64,000 nt of DNA from Xanthobacteraceae bacterium (GCA_028290465.1 JAQGJU010000143.1:87068-151067); one strand, 5' to 3'; numbered from the stretch's first letter, positions 38,388-49,768 are shown. Program-made: numbers and translations. Notes: generated by a model from the sequence alone, not told the origin.

Positions 38388-40588
38388 TGCCTATCACCGA
38401 ATCCGATCGCGACCTCGCACCTATTTTGGCCGCCGAACATGCCGACCCGTTCGGCTATCTCGGCATGCACCGCACCGCCGCAGGACTAATCGTGCGGACT
38501 TTCCAGCCCGGCGCGATAAGCGTCGAAGTGGTGCGCCGCGGCGGCGATGTTGTTGCTAAGCTGTCGGACGTAAACGGCACCGGATTGTTTTCGGGCGCCG
38601 TACCGGGCGACGAAATCTTCCCCTACCGGCTCCGGGTCACGCATGGCAGCGAAAAGCACGACATCGACGATCCCTATGCGTTCCCGCCGGTGCTGGGCGA
38701 TCTCGATGTGCATCTCCTGGCCGAAGGCAATCATCTGCAGGCCTGGACCAAGCTTGGCGCGCATTGCCTGACTTTGGCCGGCGTTTCCGGCGTCGGCTTC
38801 GCCGTGTGGGCGCCGAATGCACGCTCGGTCAGCGTGGTCGGCGACTTCAATGACTGGGACGGCCGCCGCCACCCGATGCGTAAACGTTACGAATGCGGCG
38901 TGTGGGAACTGTTCATTCCCGATCTCGGTCCGGGCGTGCGGTACAAGTACGAGATCAAGTCGCCGGAAGGCGTGCGCCTGCCGCACAAGGCCGATCCCTA
39001 TGCGTCCCGTGCCGAGCATCCGCCGGCCACTGCATCGGTCGTGGTCGAATCGTCACAGCATGTCTGGCGCGACGAGGCGTGGATGGCGAACCGCAAACGC
39101 CTGACGGCGCCGACCGAGGCGATGTCGATCTACGAGGTGCATCTCGGCTCGTGGCGGCGGAAGCCCGAGGAAGGCAGCCGGTACCTGAGCTATCTCGAGC
39201 TGGCGCAGGAACTGGTGCCCTATGTGCGGGATCTCGGCTTCACCCATGTCGAGTTCATGCCGGTCAGCGAATATCCGTTCGACGGCTCGTGGGGCTACCA
39301 GCCGATCGGGCTGTTCGCGCCGACCATCCGCTTCGGTACGCCGGATGAATTCCGCGCGCTGGTCGATGCGTTTCATGCCGCGAATATCGGCGTGATCGTC
39401 GACTGGGTGCCGGGGCACTTCCCCAGCGATCCGCATGGGCTGGCGATGTTCGACGGGACCCACCTGTACGAACATGCCGATCCGCGCCAGGGTTTCCACA
39501 AGGACTGGAATACCCTGATCTACAATTACGGGCGCACCGAGGTCGCGAACTTCCTCCTGAACAGTGCGCTATGCTGGCTGAAGGAATTCCATATCGACGC
39601 GCTGCGCGTCGATGCGGTCGCGTCCATGCTGTATCTCGATTACAGCCGCAATCCCGGCGAATGGATTCCGAACCGCTATGGCGGCCGCGAGAACCTCGAC
39701 GCCGTCAACTTCCTGCGCCGGCTCAACGAAGTCATCGCCACCCGGATGCCGGGCGCGCAGACCATGGCCGAGGAGTCGACCGCTTGGCCGATGGTATCGC
39801 GCCCGACCTCGCAGGGCGGCCTCGGCTTCGACTACAAATGGAACATGGGCTGGATGCACGACACGCTCGAATATATCGAGCAGGATCCGATCCATCGCCA
39901 GTATCAACACAACAAGCTGTCGTTCGGGCTGATTTATGCGTTCAGCGAGAACTTCATCCTGCCGCTGTCGCATGACGAGGTCGTGCACGGCAAAGGCTCG
40001 ATGATCACCAAGATGCCGGGCGATGTCTGGCAGAAATTCGCCAACCTGCGCACTTATTACACCTTCATGTACGGACATCCGGGCAAGAAGCTGCTGTTCA
40101 TGGGCGCCGAGATTGCCCAATGGGCCGAATGGAACCACGACAAGAGTCTCGACTGGCATCTGCTGGATCTGCCGCAACACCAGGGCATTCAGCGACTGAT
40201 CGGCGACCTCAACCGGCTGTATCGCGACCGCAAAGCCCTCAGCGAAGGCGACCACCACGAGGCCGGCTTCACCTGGATCGAATCCAACGACACCGCGCAG
40301 AGCGTCCTGTCGTTCATCCGCCGGGCGCGCGACCCGAGCGATTTTGTGGTGGTGGTGAGCAACTTCACGCCGGTGCCGCGTCAGGACTACCGGCTCGGCG
40401 TGCCGGACGTCGCGGGCTTCAAGGAGTTGCTCAATTCGGATTCGGCGTTCTATGGCGGCAGCAATGTCGGCAATTCCGGTTTCGTGGCGACCGATCCGAT
40501 ACCGGCGCACGGTTTCCCGCGCTCGGTCCGCATCACCATTCCGCCGCTCGCAAGCATTATTCTGGCTCCGGCGGCCGGGCCGACCTGA
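38387..40588 (+). CDS. glgB: 1,4-alpha-glucan branching enzyme GlgB
   Basis: This 733-residue GH13_9 enzyme makes alpha-1,6 branches in glycogen. It has an extra N-terminal carbohydrate module (about residues 1-105), a CBM48 module with [18 protein letters not shown], and the barrel with [21 protein letters not shown] (nucleophile Asp), AEESTAWP (Glu) and LSHDEV. Length matches long GlgB. Its start overlaps the TreS-Mak stop by one base. It completes the TreS-Mak-GlgE-GlgB route from trehalose to branched glucan. Confidence 0.94.
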
Positions 40589-40596
40589 GGCGCGCC

Positions 40597-42738
40597 ATGG
40601 CCGCGAAGGCTTCTCATGTCCAACCGGGGTCGCCCTATCCGCTGGGCGCCACCTGGGACGGGCGCGGCACCAACTTCGCGCTGTTCTCGGCGCATGCCGA
40701 AAAGGTCGAACTCTGCCTGTTCGACCGCATTGGACGCCAGGAGGACCGCTTCATCCTGTCCGAATACACCGACGAGGTGTGGCACGGCTATCTGGCGGAC
40801 GTGCGGCCGGGGCAACTCTATGGCTACCGCGTGCACGGTCCGTATGAACCGCTGAAGGGCCATCGCTTCAATCACCACAAGCTGCTGATCGATCCCTATG
40901 CCAAGGCGCTGTCCGGCGCGCTGACCTGGACCGACGCGCATTTCGGCTACCGGATAGGACACCCCAAGGAAGATCTGTCGTTCGACCGGCGCGACAACGC
41001 ACGGCAGATGCCGAAATGCATCGTGACGAATCCCTCCTTCGTGTGGGGCCGCGACCGTCCGCCACCGACCCCGCCGCTCGAGACCATCGTCTACGAAATG
41101 CATCCGCGCGGCTACACCATGCTGCGTGACGATGTGCCCAAAGCGTTGCGCGGCACCTTCGCGGCGCTGGCATTGCCGCAAGTGGTCCGGCATCTGCGCG
41201 ACCTCGGTGTGACGGCGGTCGAACTGCTGCCGGTCCATGCCCATGTCGACGACCGGCGTCTGGTCGATCACAAGCTGGTCAATTACTGGGGCTACAATTC
41301 TCTGGCGTTCTTCGCACCCGATCCGCGATATCTGACGCCCGCGGGCATCGACGATTTCAAGAGCATGGTGCTGGTGCTGCACGATGCCGGCATCGAAGTC
41401 ATTCTCGACGTCGTCTACAACCACACCGGCGAGGGCAATCATCTCGGCCCGACGCTATCGCTGCGCGGCATCGACAACGCTTCATACTACCGGCTGATGC
41501 CGGACGATCCGCGCTACTGCGAAGACTTTACCGGCTGTGGCAATACGCTCGATATGCGCCACCCGCGCGTGCTGCAGATGGTGATGGATTCGCTGCGTTA
41601 CTGGGTCGAGGTGATGCATGTCGACGGCTTCCGCTTCGATCTCGCCACCACGCTGGCCCGGGAGGAACGCGACTTCGATCCGCGCGGCGGCTTTCTCGAT
41701 GCGGTGCGCCAGGATCCGTGCCTGTCGCAGGTCAAGCTGATCGCCGAACCGTGGGACGTCGGGCCGGGCGGCTATCAGGTCGGCCATTTCCCGCCCGGTT
41801 GGACCGAATGGAACGACCGCTTCCGCGACACCATCCGCAAGTTCTGGCGCGGTGATGGCGGCCTGATCGGCGAGGTTGCCGGACGGCTCAGCGGTTCAGC
41901 CGACATCTTCGCGCATCGCGGCCGCGGCCCGTGGTCGAGCGTCAACTTCGTCACCGCGCATGACGGATTCACGCTGGAAGACCTCGTCAGCTACAACGAC
42001 AAGCACAACGAGGCCAACCAGGAAGACAACCGCGACGGTTCCACCGACAATGCCAGTTGGAACTGCGGCGTCGAAGGGCCGACCAATGATCCTGCGATCC
42101 TCGCACTGCGCCGACGCCAGAAGAAGAACCTGATGGCGTCGCTGTTGCTGGCCCAGGGCACACCGATGCTGCTGGCCGGGGATGAACTCGGTAATGGCCA
42201 GGCCGGCAACAACAACGCCTATTGCCAGGACAATGAGATCGGCTGGATCGACTGGTCCCACGACCACATCACGCGCTTCGGCATCGTGCCGTTCGTGCGC
42301 AAGCTGATCGAGCTGCGCAAATCGCATCCCGCGTTCCGCCGCCGCCGGTTCCTCAGCGGCGACCCCCGCGTCAACGGCCTGCCGGATGTGGTGTGGCTGA
42401 CCCCGCAGGGCGTTCCCAAAACCGAGGAAGACTGGAAATTCTTCGATGCCCGTGTCCTCGCGCTGCTGCTCAACGGCGCCTATGAGCCCGACGAAGCGCC
42501 GGGACTGACCAAACCGGCGCCGCATTTGCTGATGTTCTTCAACGGGCATCATGAACTGATGCCGTTCATCCTGCCGCCGGCCTACGAACTGCGATGGAAC
42601 GTGTTTGCCGATACGTCGGTTGAGGACGGCGAAGAGACCAAGGAACAGTATGTGCCCGGTAGCAGTTACGGCGTTCAGGCGCGCTCGCTGGCCATCCTGT
42701 GCGCAACGGAACGTAAGAAGGCGGGTCGATGGTGGTGA
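40597..42738 (+). CDS. glgX: Glycogen debranching enzyme GlgX
   Basis: This 713-residue isoamylase-type GH13_11 enzyme cuts alpha-1,6 branches. CBM48 is at the N-terminus (GATWDGRGTNFALFSAHA), followed by VVYNHTGEG, FRFDLATTLA (nucleophile Asp), IAEPWDVGPGG (Glu) and FVTAHDGFTLEDLV. The ATG at 40597 lies 8 bases after the glgB stop with GAGG upstream. Its stop lies inside treZ (10-base overlap). It supplies linear maltodextrins for TreY. Confidence 0.93.
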   Translation: MAAKASHVQPGSPYPLGATWDGRGTNFALFSAHAEKVELCLFDRIGRQEDRFILSEYTDEVWHGYLADVRPGQLYGYRVHGPYEPLKGHRFNHHKLLIDPYAKALSGALTWTDAHFGYRIGHPKEDLSFDRRDNARQMPKCIVTNPSFVWGRDRPPPTPPLETIVYEMHPRGYTMLRDDVPKALRGTFAALALPQVVRHLRDLGVTAVELLPVHAHVDDRRLVDHKLVNYWGYNSLAFFAPDPRYLTPAGIDDFKSMVLVLHDAGIEVILDVVYNHTGEGNHLGPTLSLRGIDNASYYRLMPDDPRYCEDFTGCGNTLDMRHPRVLQMVMDSLRYWVEVMHVDGFRFDLATTLAREERDFDPRGGFLDAVRQDPCLSQVKLIAEPWDVGPGGYQVGHFPPGWTEWNDRFRDTIRKFWRGDGGLIGEVAGRLSGSADIFAHRGRGPWSSVNFVTAHDGFTLEDLVSYNDKHNEANQEDNRDGSTDNASWNCGVEGPTNDPAILALRRRQKKNLMASLLLAQGTPMLLAGDELGNGQAGNNNAYCQDNEIGWIDWSHDHITRFGIVPFVRKLIELRKSHPAFRRRRFLSGDPRVNGLPDVVWLTPQGVPKTEEDWKFFDARVLALLLNGAYEPDEAPGLTKPAPHLLMFFNGHHELMPFILPPAYELRWNVFADTSVEDGEETKEQYVPGSSYGVQARSLAILCATERKKAGRWW

Positions 42739-44585
42739 AGCGTGTGCATGACATGCCGTTCGGTGCTGGGGTTGGCGCCGACGGAACGGTGACGTTTGGC
42801 TTATGGGCGCCGGCCGCCAATACGGTCGCGGCCTGGATACAGACCAAAGCCGGCCGGCTGGATCTGCCGATGGCCAAGCGCACCGGCGGCTGGCACACGC
42901 TGACCACCCATGCGGCGAGCGCCGGCGATCTCTATTCCTATGTGATCGACGGTGAGAGGGTCGTGCCGGACCCGGCGTCGCGTTATCAGCCGCAGGACGT
43001 GCATGGCCCGAGCCTGATCGTCGACCCGCGCACATTTGAGTGGACCGATACAGAATGGCGCGGCCGGCCGTGGGAAGAAACCGTCCTCTACGAGCTTCAC
43101 GTCGGTACCTTTACGCCGGAGGGCACCTACGCGGCCGCGATCGACCGGCTCGATTCGCTGGTGTCGCTCGGCATCACGGCCGTCGAACTGATGCCGCTCG
43201 CCGAGGCGCCCGGCGCGCATAACTGGGGCTATGACGGCGTCGAGATGTTCGCGCCCGAGGCACGCTACGGGACCCCGGACGATTTGAAGCGTTTCGTCGC
43301 CGAAGCGCACCGCCACAAGCTGATGGTGTTCGTCGACGTGGTCTATAACCATTTCGGGCCCGAAGGGAACTACCTGTCGACCTTCGCGCCGCAATTTTTC
43401 ACCGACCGCCATCAGACGCCATGGGGCGCGGCCATCGCGGTCGACGGACCGCACAGCCGGCCGGTGCGGGACTTTTATCTGCACAACGCGATGTATTGGC
43501 TGGAAGAATACAACGTCGACGGACTGCGGTTCGATGCCGTGCACGCCATCCTCGACGACAGCGAACCTCATGTCCTGAACGAGCTGTCTCAGGTCGTCCG
43601 GCGACGCCTGCCCGGACGCCACATTCATCTGGTGCTTGAGAACGACGACAACGCCACGTGGGCGCTGGAGCGAGGCGATAATGACGAAATCAACTTTTAT
43701 ACCGCGCAGTGGAACGACGACCTGCACCATGCGCTGCATGTACTGATCACCAACGAGACGCACGGCTATTACGGCGATTATGCGCTGGATCCGGGAGGAT
43801 CCCTGGCGCGGACGCTGGGCGAAGGCTTCGCCTATCAGGGCGAGCCGTCGCCGCATCGCGGCGGCAAGCGCCGCGGCGAAAAGTCCGGCCATTTGCCGCC
43901 GACCGCCTTCGTGTCGTTCCTGCAGAACCACGACCAGATCGGCAACCGGCCACTCGGCGAGCGCATCAGCGCCATCGCGCCGCCCGAAGCCGTGCGCGCC
44001 GCCACCGCCATCGTGCTGCTGTCGCCGCAGATTCCGCTGATCTTCATGGGTGAGGAATGGGCCGCCGAGCAGCCATTCCAATTCTTCTGTGATTTCGGAC
44101 CGGAGCTTTCCGCAGCCGTGCGTGAAGGCCGCGCCAAGGAGTTTGCGCACTTCTTCGAAACCGCACTGCTGGGCGGCGGCAGTATTCCCGACCCGACCTC
44201 GCCCGAAGCATTCCAAGCCTGCATTCTGCACTGGTCGGATCGCGCGCGCTCACCGCATGTCGAGACCTATGCGCTGTTCCGCCGGCTGCTCAACATACGT
44301 CATCAGCACATTATCCCGCGCCTCAAAGGGGCGCGCGCCGGCGGCGCCGTGGCGCTCGGCCGCGCGCGGCGGGTGATCGCCGCCGAATGGATGCTCGGCG
44401 ACGGCAGCCTGCTGCGGCTGATCGCCAATCTCGATCGCAACGCGGCGAGTGTCGATCTGCCGCCGCCCGAAGGCGAACTGCTGTTCACGTCCGATCCGAC
44501 CGCCGACAACCCGACTGACCTCAGAGAATTGCCGCCGTGGTTCGTAACTTGGCACCTGCAACCCGCGAAATCGGGAACAGACTGA
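42729..44585 (+). CDS. treZ: Malto-oligosyltrehalose trehalohydrolase TreZ
   Basis: This 618-residue GH13_10 enzyme releases trehalose from maltooligosyltrehalose. The N-terminal beta domain contains VTFGLWAPAANTVAAWI; the barrel shows VVYNHFGPEGNYL, LRFDAVHAI (nucleophile Asp), LVLENDDNA (Glu) and FLQNHDQIGN. It begins 10 bases inside glgX and its stop overlaps the start of the MalQ-TreY gene by one base. It is the second enzyme of the TreYZ route. Confidence 0.93.
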   Translation: MVVKRVHDMPFGAGVGADGTVTFGLWAPAANTVAAWIQTKAGRLDLPMAKRTGGWHTLTTHAASAGDLYSYVIDGERVVPDPASRYQPQDVHGPSLIVDPRTFEWTDTEWRGRPWEETVLYELHVGTFTPEGTYAAAIDRLDSLVSLGITAVELMPLAEAPGAHNWGYDGVEMFAPEARYGTPDDLKRFVAEAHRHKLMVFVDVVYNHFGPEGNYLSTFAPQFFTDRHQTPWGAAIAVDGPHSRPVRDFYLHNAMYWLEEYNVDGLRFDAVHAILDDSEPHVLNELSQVVRRRLPGRHIHLVLENDDNATWALERGDNDEINFYTAQWNDDLHHALHVLITNETHGYYGDYALDPGGSLARTLGEGFAYQGEPSPHRGGKRRGEKSGHLPPTAFVSFLQNHDQIGNRPLGERISAIAPPEAVRAATAIVLLSPQIPLIFMGEEWAAEQPFQFFCDFGPELSAAVREGRAKEFAHFFETALLGGGSIPDPTSPEAFQACILHWSDRARSPHVETYALFRRLLNIRHQHIIPRLKGARAGGAVALGRARRVIAAEWMLGDGSLLRLIANLDRNAASVDLPPPEGELLFTSDPTADNPTDLRELPPWFVTWHLQPAKSGTD

Positions 44586-47500
44586 TGGAAGCCCTGCACC
44601 TGGAAGTCTTGCACCAACTCGCGGCCCAACTCGGCGTTGCACTGTCCTATACCGACGCCTTCGGCCGGCGCTGCGAGGTGACGCCCGACACGTTGCGGGC
44701 GGTGTGCGGGGCGCTGGGCTTCGATGCGCGTGATGGCTCGGCGACAGCGGATTCGTTGCAACGCTTGCACATGGAACGCCGCGAGGAACTGGCGCCGCCC
44801 GTCGTGGCGCTACGCGGCACCGTTCCGCTCGAAATTCCAATCACGATCGTCCGGCCGCGCGATGAGTTGCGCATCTTTTGGGAATTGCACCGCGAAACCG
44901 GAGAGACCAGCAACGGATCAGCGATCTGGCGCGACTTGGCGCTGATCGAGTCCCATCCGTCTGACGGCGCGTACGAAACCCGCGCGCTGCCGATCGTGCC
45001 GGAACTGGTGCCCGGCTATCATGACGTCCGTGTTGAGTTGGCGGACGCATCCGCCCGCGCCGCGCAGGTCCGCGTCATCGCGGCGCCGGCCCGCGCCTAT
45101 CAGCCGGCCGCATTGCAGAACGGAGGCCGGGTCTGGGCGCTGGCGACGCAACTTTACTCCCTCAAGCGCGACGACGATTGGGGCATCGGCGATTTTGGCG
45201 CGCTGCACGAGCTGGTCGGTATGGCGGCGCGCAGCGGCGCGGCCGCCATTGGGCTCAATCCGCCGCATTCGCTGTTCCATGACGATCCCGAACACGTCAG
45301 TCCGTACTCGCCGTCGAGCCGGCAGTTCACCAATCCGCTTTATCTCGACGTGCCGGCGATCGAAGACTTCGGCGAGTGCGAGGCGGCGCGGCAACTCGTC
45401 CACTCGGAGCCGTTTCGCCGGCGGCTGGCCGATCTGCGCGGATTGCGTCATGTCGATTATGCTGGCGTTACAGCCGCCAAGTACCAAGCGCTAAAGCTGC
45501 TGTATGAGAACTTTCGCAACCTCCATTTGTCGCAAGCTAACGATCCGCGCGGCGAGGCCTTCCGAGAATTCCAGGCCCGGCACGGCGAAGCGCTCAAGCG
45601 CTACGCCACCTTCAGTACGCTCCGGGAGCACTTCGGCGGCGGCGACCCGGCGATGCGCTACTGGCGGCACTGGCCGGAAGAATTTCGTCGCGCCGAGAGT
45701 TCGGCCGTGAAGGCCTTCGCGGCCGACAATATCGAGCGCGTCGAGTATTTCGAATACCTGCAATGGCAATCCGACCTGCAGATGGAGCGCGCCGGCCTCC
45801 GATCCTTGTCTCTTCACTTGCCGGTCGGACTATATGGCGATCTCGCCATCGGCATCGACAGCGGCGGCGCCGACGCCTGGGCGAACCAAGACGTGGTGGT
45901 CGACGGCTTCTCGGCCGGCGCGCCGCCGGACCCGTGGGCGCATCTCGGCCAGAACTGGGGCTTTCCGCCGCTCGATCCGCGCGCGTTGCGACGCACGGGT
46001 TACCGCATGTTCGCCGACGTGCTCCGCGCCAACATGCGGCACACCGGCGCGCTGCGCATCGACCATGTGCTCGGCCTGCGCCGGATGTTCTTCGTCCCGA
46101 ATGGCCGCCCGGCCGCAGAGGGCGCCTATGTCGATTATCCGTTCGACGAACTGCTCGCTGTTGTGATCCTGGAGAGCCACCGCAATCAATGCCTGGTGGT
46201 TGGCGAAGATCTCGGCACGTTGCCGCCCGGCATTCAGGAAGCGCTGCAAGCGGCCTGCCTGTATTCCTACCGTCTGTTGTATTTTGAGCGTGACCATGAA
46301 GGCCGTTTCAAGCGGCCGGGCGATTATCCGGCCGAAGCGGTCGCGGCGGTGTCGACGCACGATTTGCCGACGCTCGCCGGATACTGGTCGGGCAGCGATA
46401 TCGGCTTGCGCGACCGGTTCGGCATGCTGACCACGCCGGAGGAACGGGTCAAAGCCGACGAGGAGCGGATCGGGGAGCGCCAGGGCCTTGTCGCGGCGAT
46501 GCGCCAGGAAGGACTTTCCGTCGACGACGCGAATGACGTGGCGCCGCGCCTCGAACTGCATCGCTATGTCGCCCGAACCTCATCCCGTCTCGCCATCGCG
46601 CAACTGGACGACGCCATCGAGGAGCCCGACCAGATCAATGTGCCGGGCACGCACCGGGAATACCCGAACTGGCGCCGCCGTTACACGCAGACCCTGGCGG
46701 AGATTTTCGCCGATCCGCGCGCGCAGGCGCTGTTCGCCGTGATGCGTGAAGAACGGCCACCGCTGCCCGGCGCGCCAAGTCCTGGCGGCGGAGGAGGTCG
46801 CGGTGGACAGGCCTTCGCGCGCCGTCACGCGGCGCCGGTCGCGACCTATCGGATGCAGCTCAATGCGAGCTTCACGTTCAAGGACGCCCAAGCAACACTG
46901 CCTTATCTGTATCGGCTCGGCATCAGTCATCTTTACGTGTCGCCGTTCACCAAGGCGCGGCCCGGCAGCACGCACGGCTACGACGTCACCGATCACAATG
47001 CGATCAATCCCGAGGTCGGCGACGAGGCCTCGCTGGCGCAGCTATCGGACGCGCTCGCGTCGCTCGATATGGGACTGATCCTCGATTTCGTGCCGAACCA
47101 TATGGGCATCGGGCCGGGCAATCATTGGTGGCTGGACGTGCTCGAATGGGGCACCGCGTCGCCCAACGCACGCTATTTCGACATCGACTGGCAGGCGCAT
47201 AAGAGCGAACTCGCCGGCAAGGTGCTGGTGCCGTTTCTCGGCGACAATTACGGCGCGGTACTGGAACGCGGCGAACTGGCGCTGAAATTTGACGCGCAGC
47301 ACGGCACGTTCAGCGTCTGGTATTTCGACACGCCCTATCCGATCCGGCCGGCGCATTATGGTCTGATCATTCGCCGCGCGCTAACGGACGTCCCGCCGCC
47401 GGGCGGCGAAGATGGCGACGCCAGACTGCGCGCGCTCGCCGAGGCGTTCGCGCGGCTGCGCATCAAAGGCACCGGTCGACGACGTCGGTCCGAGCTTCGC

Positions 47501-49768
47501 GAGCAGGGCCGTGCATTGCAGGCCGAACTAGCCGCGCTGGCGCGCGAGCCCGAAATGGCGGCTTGGCTCAATGCTGCGGCCGGCACTTTTGTCGGCACGC
47601 CCGGAGAGCCGCCGTCATTCCGGCTGCTGCATCAATTACTGGAGCGCCAGGCCTACCGACTGTCCTATTGGCGGGTCGCCACCAACGAGATCAACTATCG
47701 GCGCTTCTTCGACGTCAACGAACTGATCGGCATCCGCCAGGAAGAGCCGGAATTGTTCGACCAGACCCACCGTTTGGTCGGAAGGCTCATTGTCGAGGAC
47801 AAGATCCAGGGCCTGCGCATCGACCATATCGACGGGCTGTTCGATCCGGCCGGCTATTGCGCTCGCCTGCGGCGCTTCATCGACGACCATGTCGCGCGCC
47901 GCGACGGCGTCTCGCGCAAGAGCACCGCCGCAGCAAAGCGTTGCTTTCCGATCTATCTGGAAAAGATCCTCGCGCATCATGAATCGATGCGGACCGAATG
48001 GCCGGTCGACGGCACCACCGGCTACGAGTTCCTGGCGCAGGTCAATCGGGTGTTTCTTCACCCCGATGGCCGAACGTCGATCGACACCGCGTTTCGTAAC
48101 TTCGGCGGTTCGACGGAGAAGTTCGAAGACATTCTCAAGGACAGCAAACGCCATGTGATGGAGACGCTGCTGGCCAGCGAGTTGGACGTGCTGGCGCGCG
48201 AGCTCGATCACCTGTCGGAACAGCACTGGCTCAGCCGCGACTACACGCTGGAACGGCTGCGACGTGCCGTTGTGGCCACCGTCAGTCAGTATTCGGTGTA
48301 CCGCAGTTACGTCACGGCCGCCGGATGCTCCGACAATGATCGGCGCATCATCGAGACCGCGATCAATCGCGTCAAGCGACACTGGCAGGGACCGGACGCG
48401 GAGATTCTGGATTTCCTGCAATCGGTCCTGACGCTCGATCTCGTGCGCAACCGCAACTCCGGCTACAGCCGCAACGAAACGGTTCGGTTCGCCATGCGCT
48501 TCCAGCAATACAGCTCGCCCGTAATGGCGAAGGGCCTGGAAGACACCGCCGGCTATCGTTATCCGCGTTTTCTGTCCCTCAACGAGGTCGGCAGCGAGCC
48601 GAACCTGTTCGAGCTTTCGGCCGGCGCATTTCACGCCGTGAATGAAGAACGCCGCCGCGCCTGGCCGCGCAACATGCTGGCCACCGCGACGCACGATACC
48701 AAGCGCGGCGAGGATGTACGCGCACGGCTCAACGTATTGTCGGAAATGCCCGATTGGGGCACCACCGTTCGCAAATGGCGGCGCTTCAACCGGCGCTGGC
48801 GCACCGAAACCGACGGCGTGCGCACCCCTTCATTCAACGACGAGTACATGATCTATCAGACGTTGTTGGGCGCTTGGCCGGCCAGCGATACGTTTGAGAC
48901 CCTGACGGACCGGGAGGCCGTGGCGACATTCACCGAACGCGTGAAGGACTACGTCGTCAAGGCGCTCCGCGAGGCGAAGACGATTTCAAGCTGGTCGAAT
49001 CCGAACGAGGCCTATGAGCAGGGCTGCCGCAATTTTGTCGATGCCATTCTCGATGAGCAAGAACGCAACCTATTCATGGAGGATTTTCGCGGCTGGGTGA
49101 CGCGGGTCGCGCGCCTCGGCGCGCTCAACAGCCTGTCTCAGATCGTGTTGAAAAGCTTTGCGCCCGGCTTTCCGGACACCTATCAGGGCGACGAATTGTG
49201 GGATCTCAGCCTGGTTGACCCCGATAACCGGCGGCCGGTCGATTACGTTGCGCGGGCGCGCGCCCTCGCGGCGCATGGCAGCGACGACGTCGACATGGAG
49301 AAACCCGGCGCGCTGCTGAAGGAGTGGCGCAGCGCCGAGATCAAACTGTACCTGCTTCATCGGGCGCTACGTCTGCGCAACGCATGGCCGGACTTGTTCG
49401 CGGAGGGCAGCTATGAGCCATTGCGTGTCAACGGCGAGCGCTCCTCGCATGTCGTAGGCTTCGGTCGGCGCAACGCCGAGCAATACGTGCTGATCGCGGT
49501 GGGCCGTTGGTTCGTGTCCCTGACGGGGCCGACGGAAACGGCCTATCCGGGTGCGATCGCCTGGCAGGATACTTCCATCGAGATGCCCCCGATTCCCGGC
49601 GGCATGCTGATCGATATCTTTACCGGCCGTACGTATGTCACGCCCACCGGCGATGGGCCGTTCGTGTTGGACGTCGGCGAACTGTTCGCGACGCTGCCGG
49701 TCGCGGTGTTAATCGTCACATCGCCTCCTACGGAGGTGCGTCCCACGATGGGCAGCCAGCCTTCTTGA
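44585..49768 (+). CDS. malQ-treY: Fusion of 4-alpha-glucanotransferase (MalQ) and malto-oligosyltrehalose synthase (TreY)
   Basis: This 1727-residue protein joins two enzymes usually encoded separately. The MalQ half (about residues 1-705, GH77) has a long N-terminal extension, LRIDHVLGLRRMF, VVGEDLGTLPPGI and STHDLPTLAGYW. A Pro/Gly-rich linker (PGAPSPGGGGGRGG, near 730) leads to TreY (about 745-1727, GH13_26) with STHGYDVTDHNAINPE, LRIDHIDGLFDP (nucleophile Asp) and TATHDTKRGEDVRARL. There is no stop or frame change in the linker. MalQ would lengthen short maltodextrins and TreY turn their reducing ends into trehalosyl ends for TreZ. The ATG at 44585 overlaps the treZ stop. Confidence 0.93.
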   Translation: MEALHLEVLHQLAAQLGVALSYTDAFGRRCEVTPDTLRAVCGALGFDARDGSATADSLQRLHMERREELAPPVVALRGTVPLEIPITIVRPRDELRIFWELHRETGETSNGSAIWRDLALIESHPSDGAYETRALPIVPELVPGYHDVRVELADASARAAQVRVIAAPARAYQPAALQNGGRVWALATQLYSLKRDDDWGIGDFGALHELVGMAARSGAAAIGLNPPHSLFHDDPEHVSPYSPSSRQFTNPLYLDVPAIEDFGECEAARQLVHSEPFRRRLADLRGLRHVDYAGVTAAKYQALKLLYENFRNLHLSQANDPRGEAFREFQARHGEALKRYATFSTLREHFGGGDPAMRYWRHWPEEFRRAESSAVKAFAADNIERVEYFEYLQWQSDLQMERAGLRSLSLHLPVGLYGDLAIGIDSGGADAWANQDVVVDGFSAGAPPDPWAHLGQNWGFPPLDPRALRRTGYRMFADVLRANMRHTGALRIDHVLGLRRMFFVPNGRPAAEGAYVDYPFDELLAVVILESHRNQCLVVGEDLGTLPPGIQEALQAACLYSYRLLYFERDHEGRFKRPGDYPAEAVAAVSTHDLPTLAGYWSGSDIGLRDRFGMLTTPEERVKADEERIGERQGLVAAMRQEGLSVDDANDVAPRLELHRYVARTSSRLAIAQLDDAIEEPDQINVPGTHREYPNWRRRYTQTLAEIFADPRAQALFAVMREERPPLPGAPSPGGGGGRGGQAFARRHAAPVATYRMQLNASFTFKDAQATLPYLYRLGISHLYVSPFTKARPGSTHGYDVTDHNAINPEVGDEASLAQLSDALASLDMGLILDFVPNHMGIGPGNHWWLDVLEWGTASPNARYFDIDWQAHKSELAGKVLVPFLGDNYGAVLERGELALKFDAQHGTFSVWYFDTPYPIRPAHYGLIIRRALTDVPPPGGEDGDARLRALAEAFARLRIKGTGRRRRSELREQGRALQAELAALAREPEMAAWLNAAAGTFVGTPGEPPSFRLLHQLLERQAYRLSYWRVATNEINYRRFFDVNELIGIRQEEPELFDQTHRLVGRLIVEDKIQGLRIDHIDGLFDPAGYCARLRRFIDDHVARRDGVSRKSTAAAKRCFPIYLEKILAHHESMRTEWPVDGTTGYEFLAQVNRVFLHPDGRTSIDTAFRNFGGSTEKFEDILKDSKRHVMETLLASELDVLARELDHLSEQHWLSRDYTLERLRRAVVATVSQYSVYRSYVTAAGCSDNDRRIIETAINRVKRHWQGPDAEILDFLQSVLTLDLVRNRNSGYSRNETVRFAMRFQQYSSPVMAKGLEDTAGYRYPRFLSLNEVGSEPNLFELSAGAFHAVNEERRRAWPRNMLATATHDTKRGEDVRARLNVLSEMPDWGTTVRKWRRFNRRWRTETDGVRTPSFNDEYMIYQTLLGAWPASDTFETLTDREAVATFTERVKDYVVKALREAKTISSWSNPNEAYEQGCRNFVDAILDEQERNLFMEDFRGWVTRVARLGALNSLSQIVLKSFAPGFPDTYQGDELWDLSLVDPDNRRPVDYVARARALAAHGSDDVDMEKPGALLKEWRSAEIKLYLLHRALRLRNAWPDLFAEGSYEPLRVNGERSSHVVGFGRRNAEQYVLIAVGRWFVSLTGPTETAYPGAIAWQDTSIEMPPIPGGMLIDIFTGRTYVTPTGDGPFVLDVGELFATLPVAVLIVTSPPTEVRPTMGSQPS

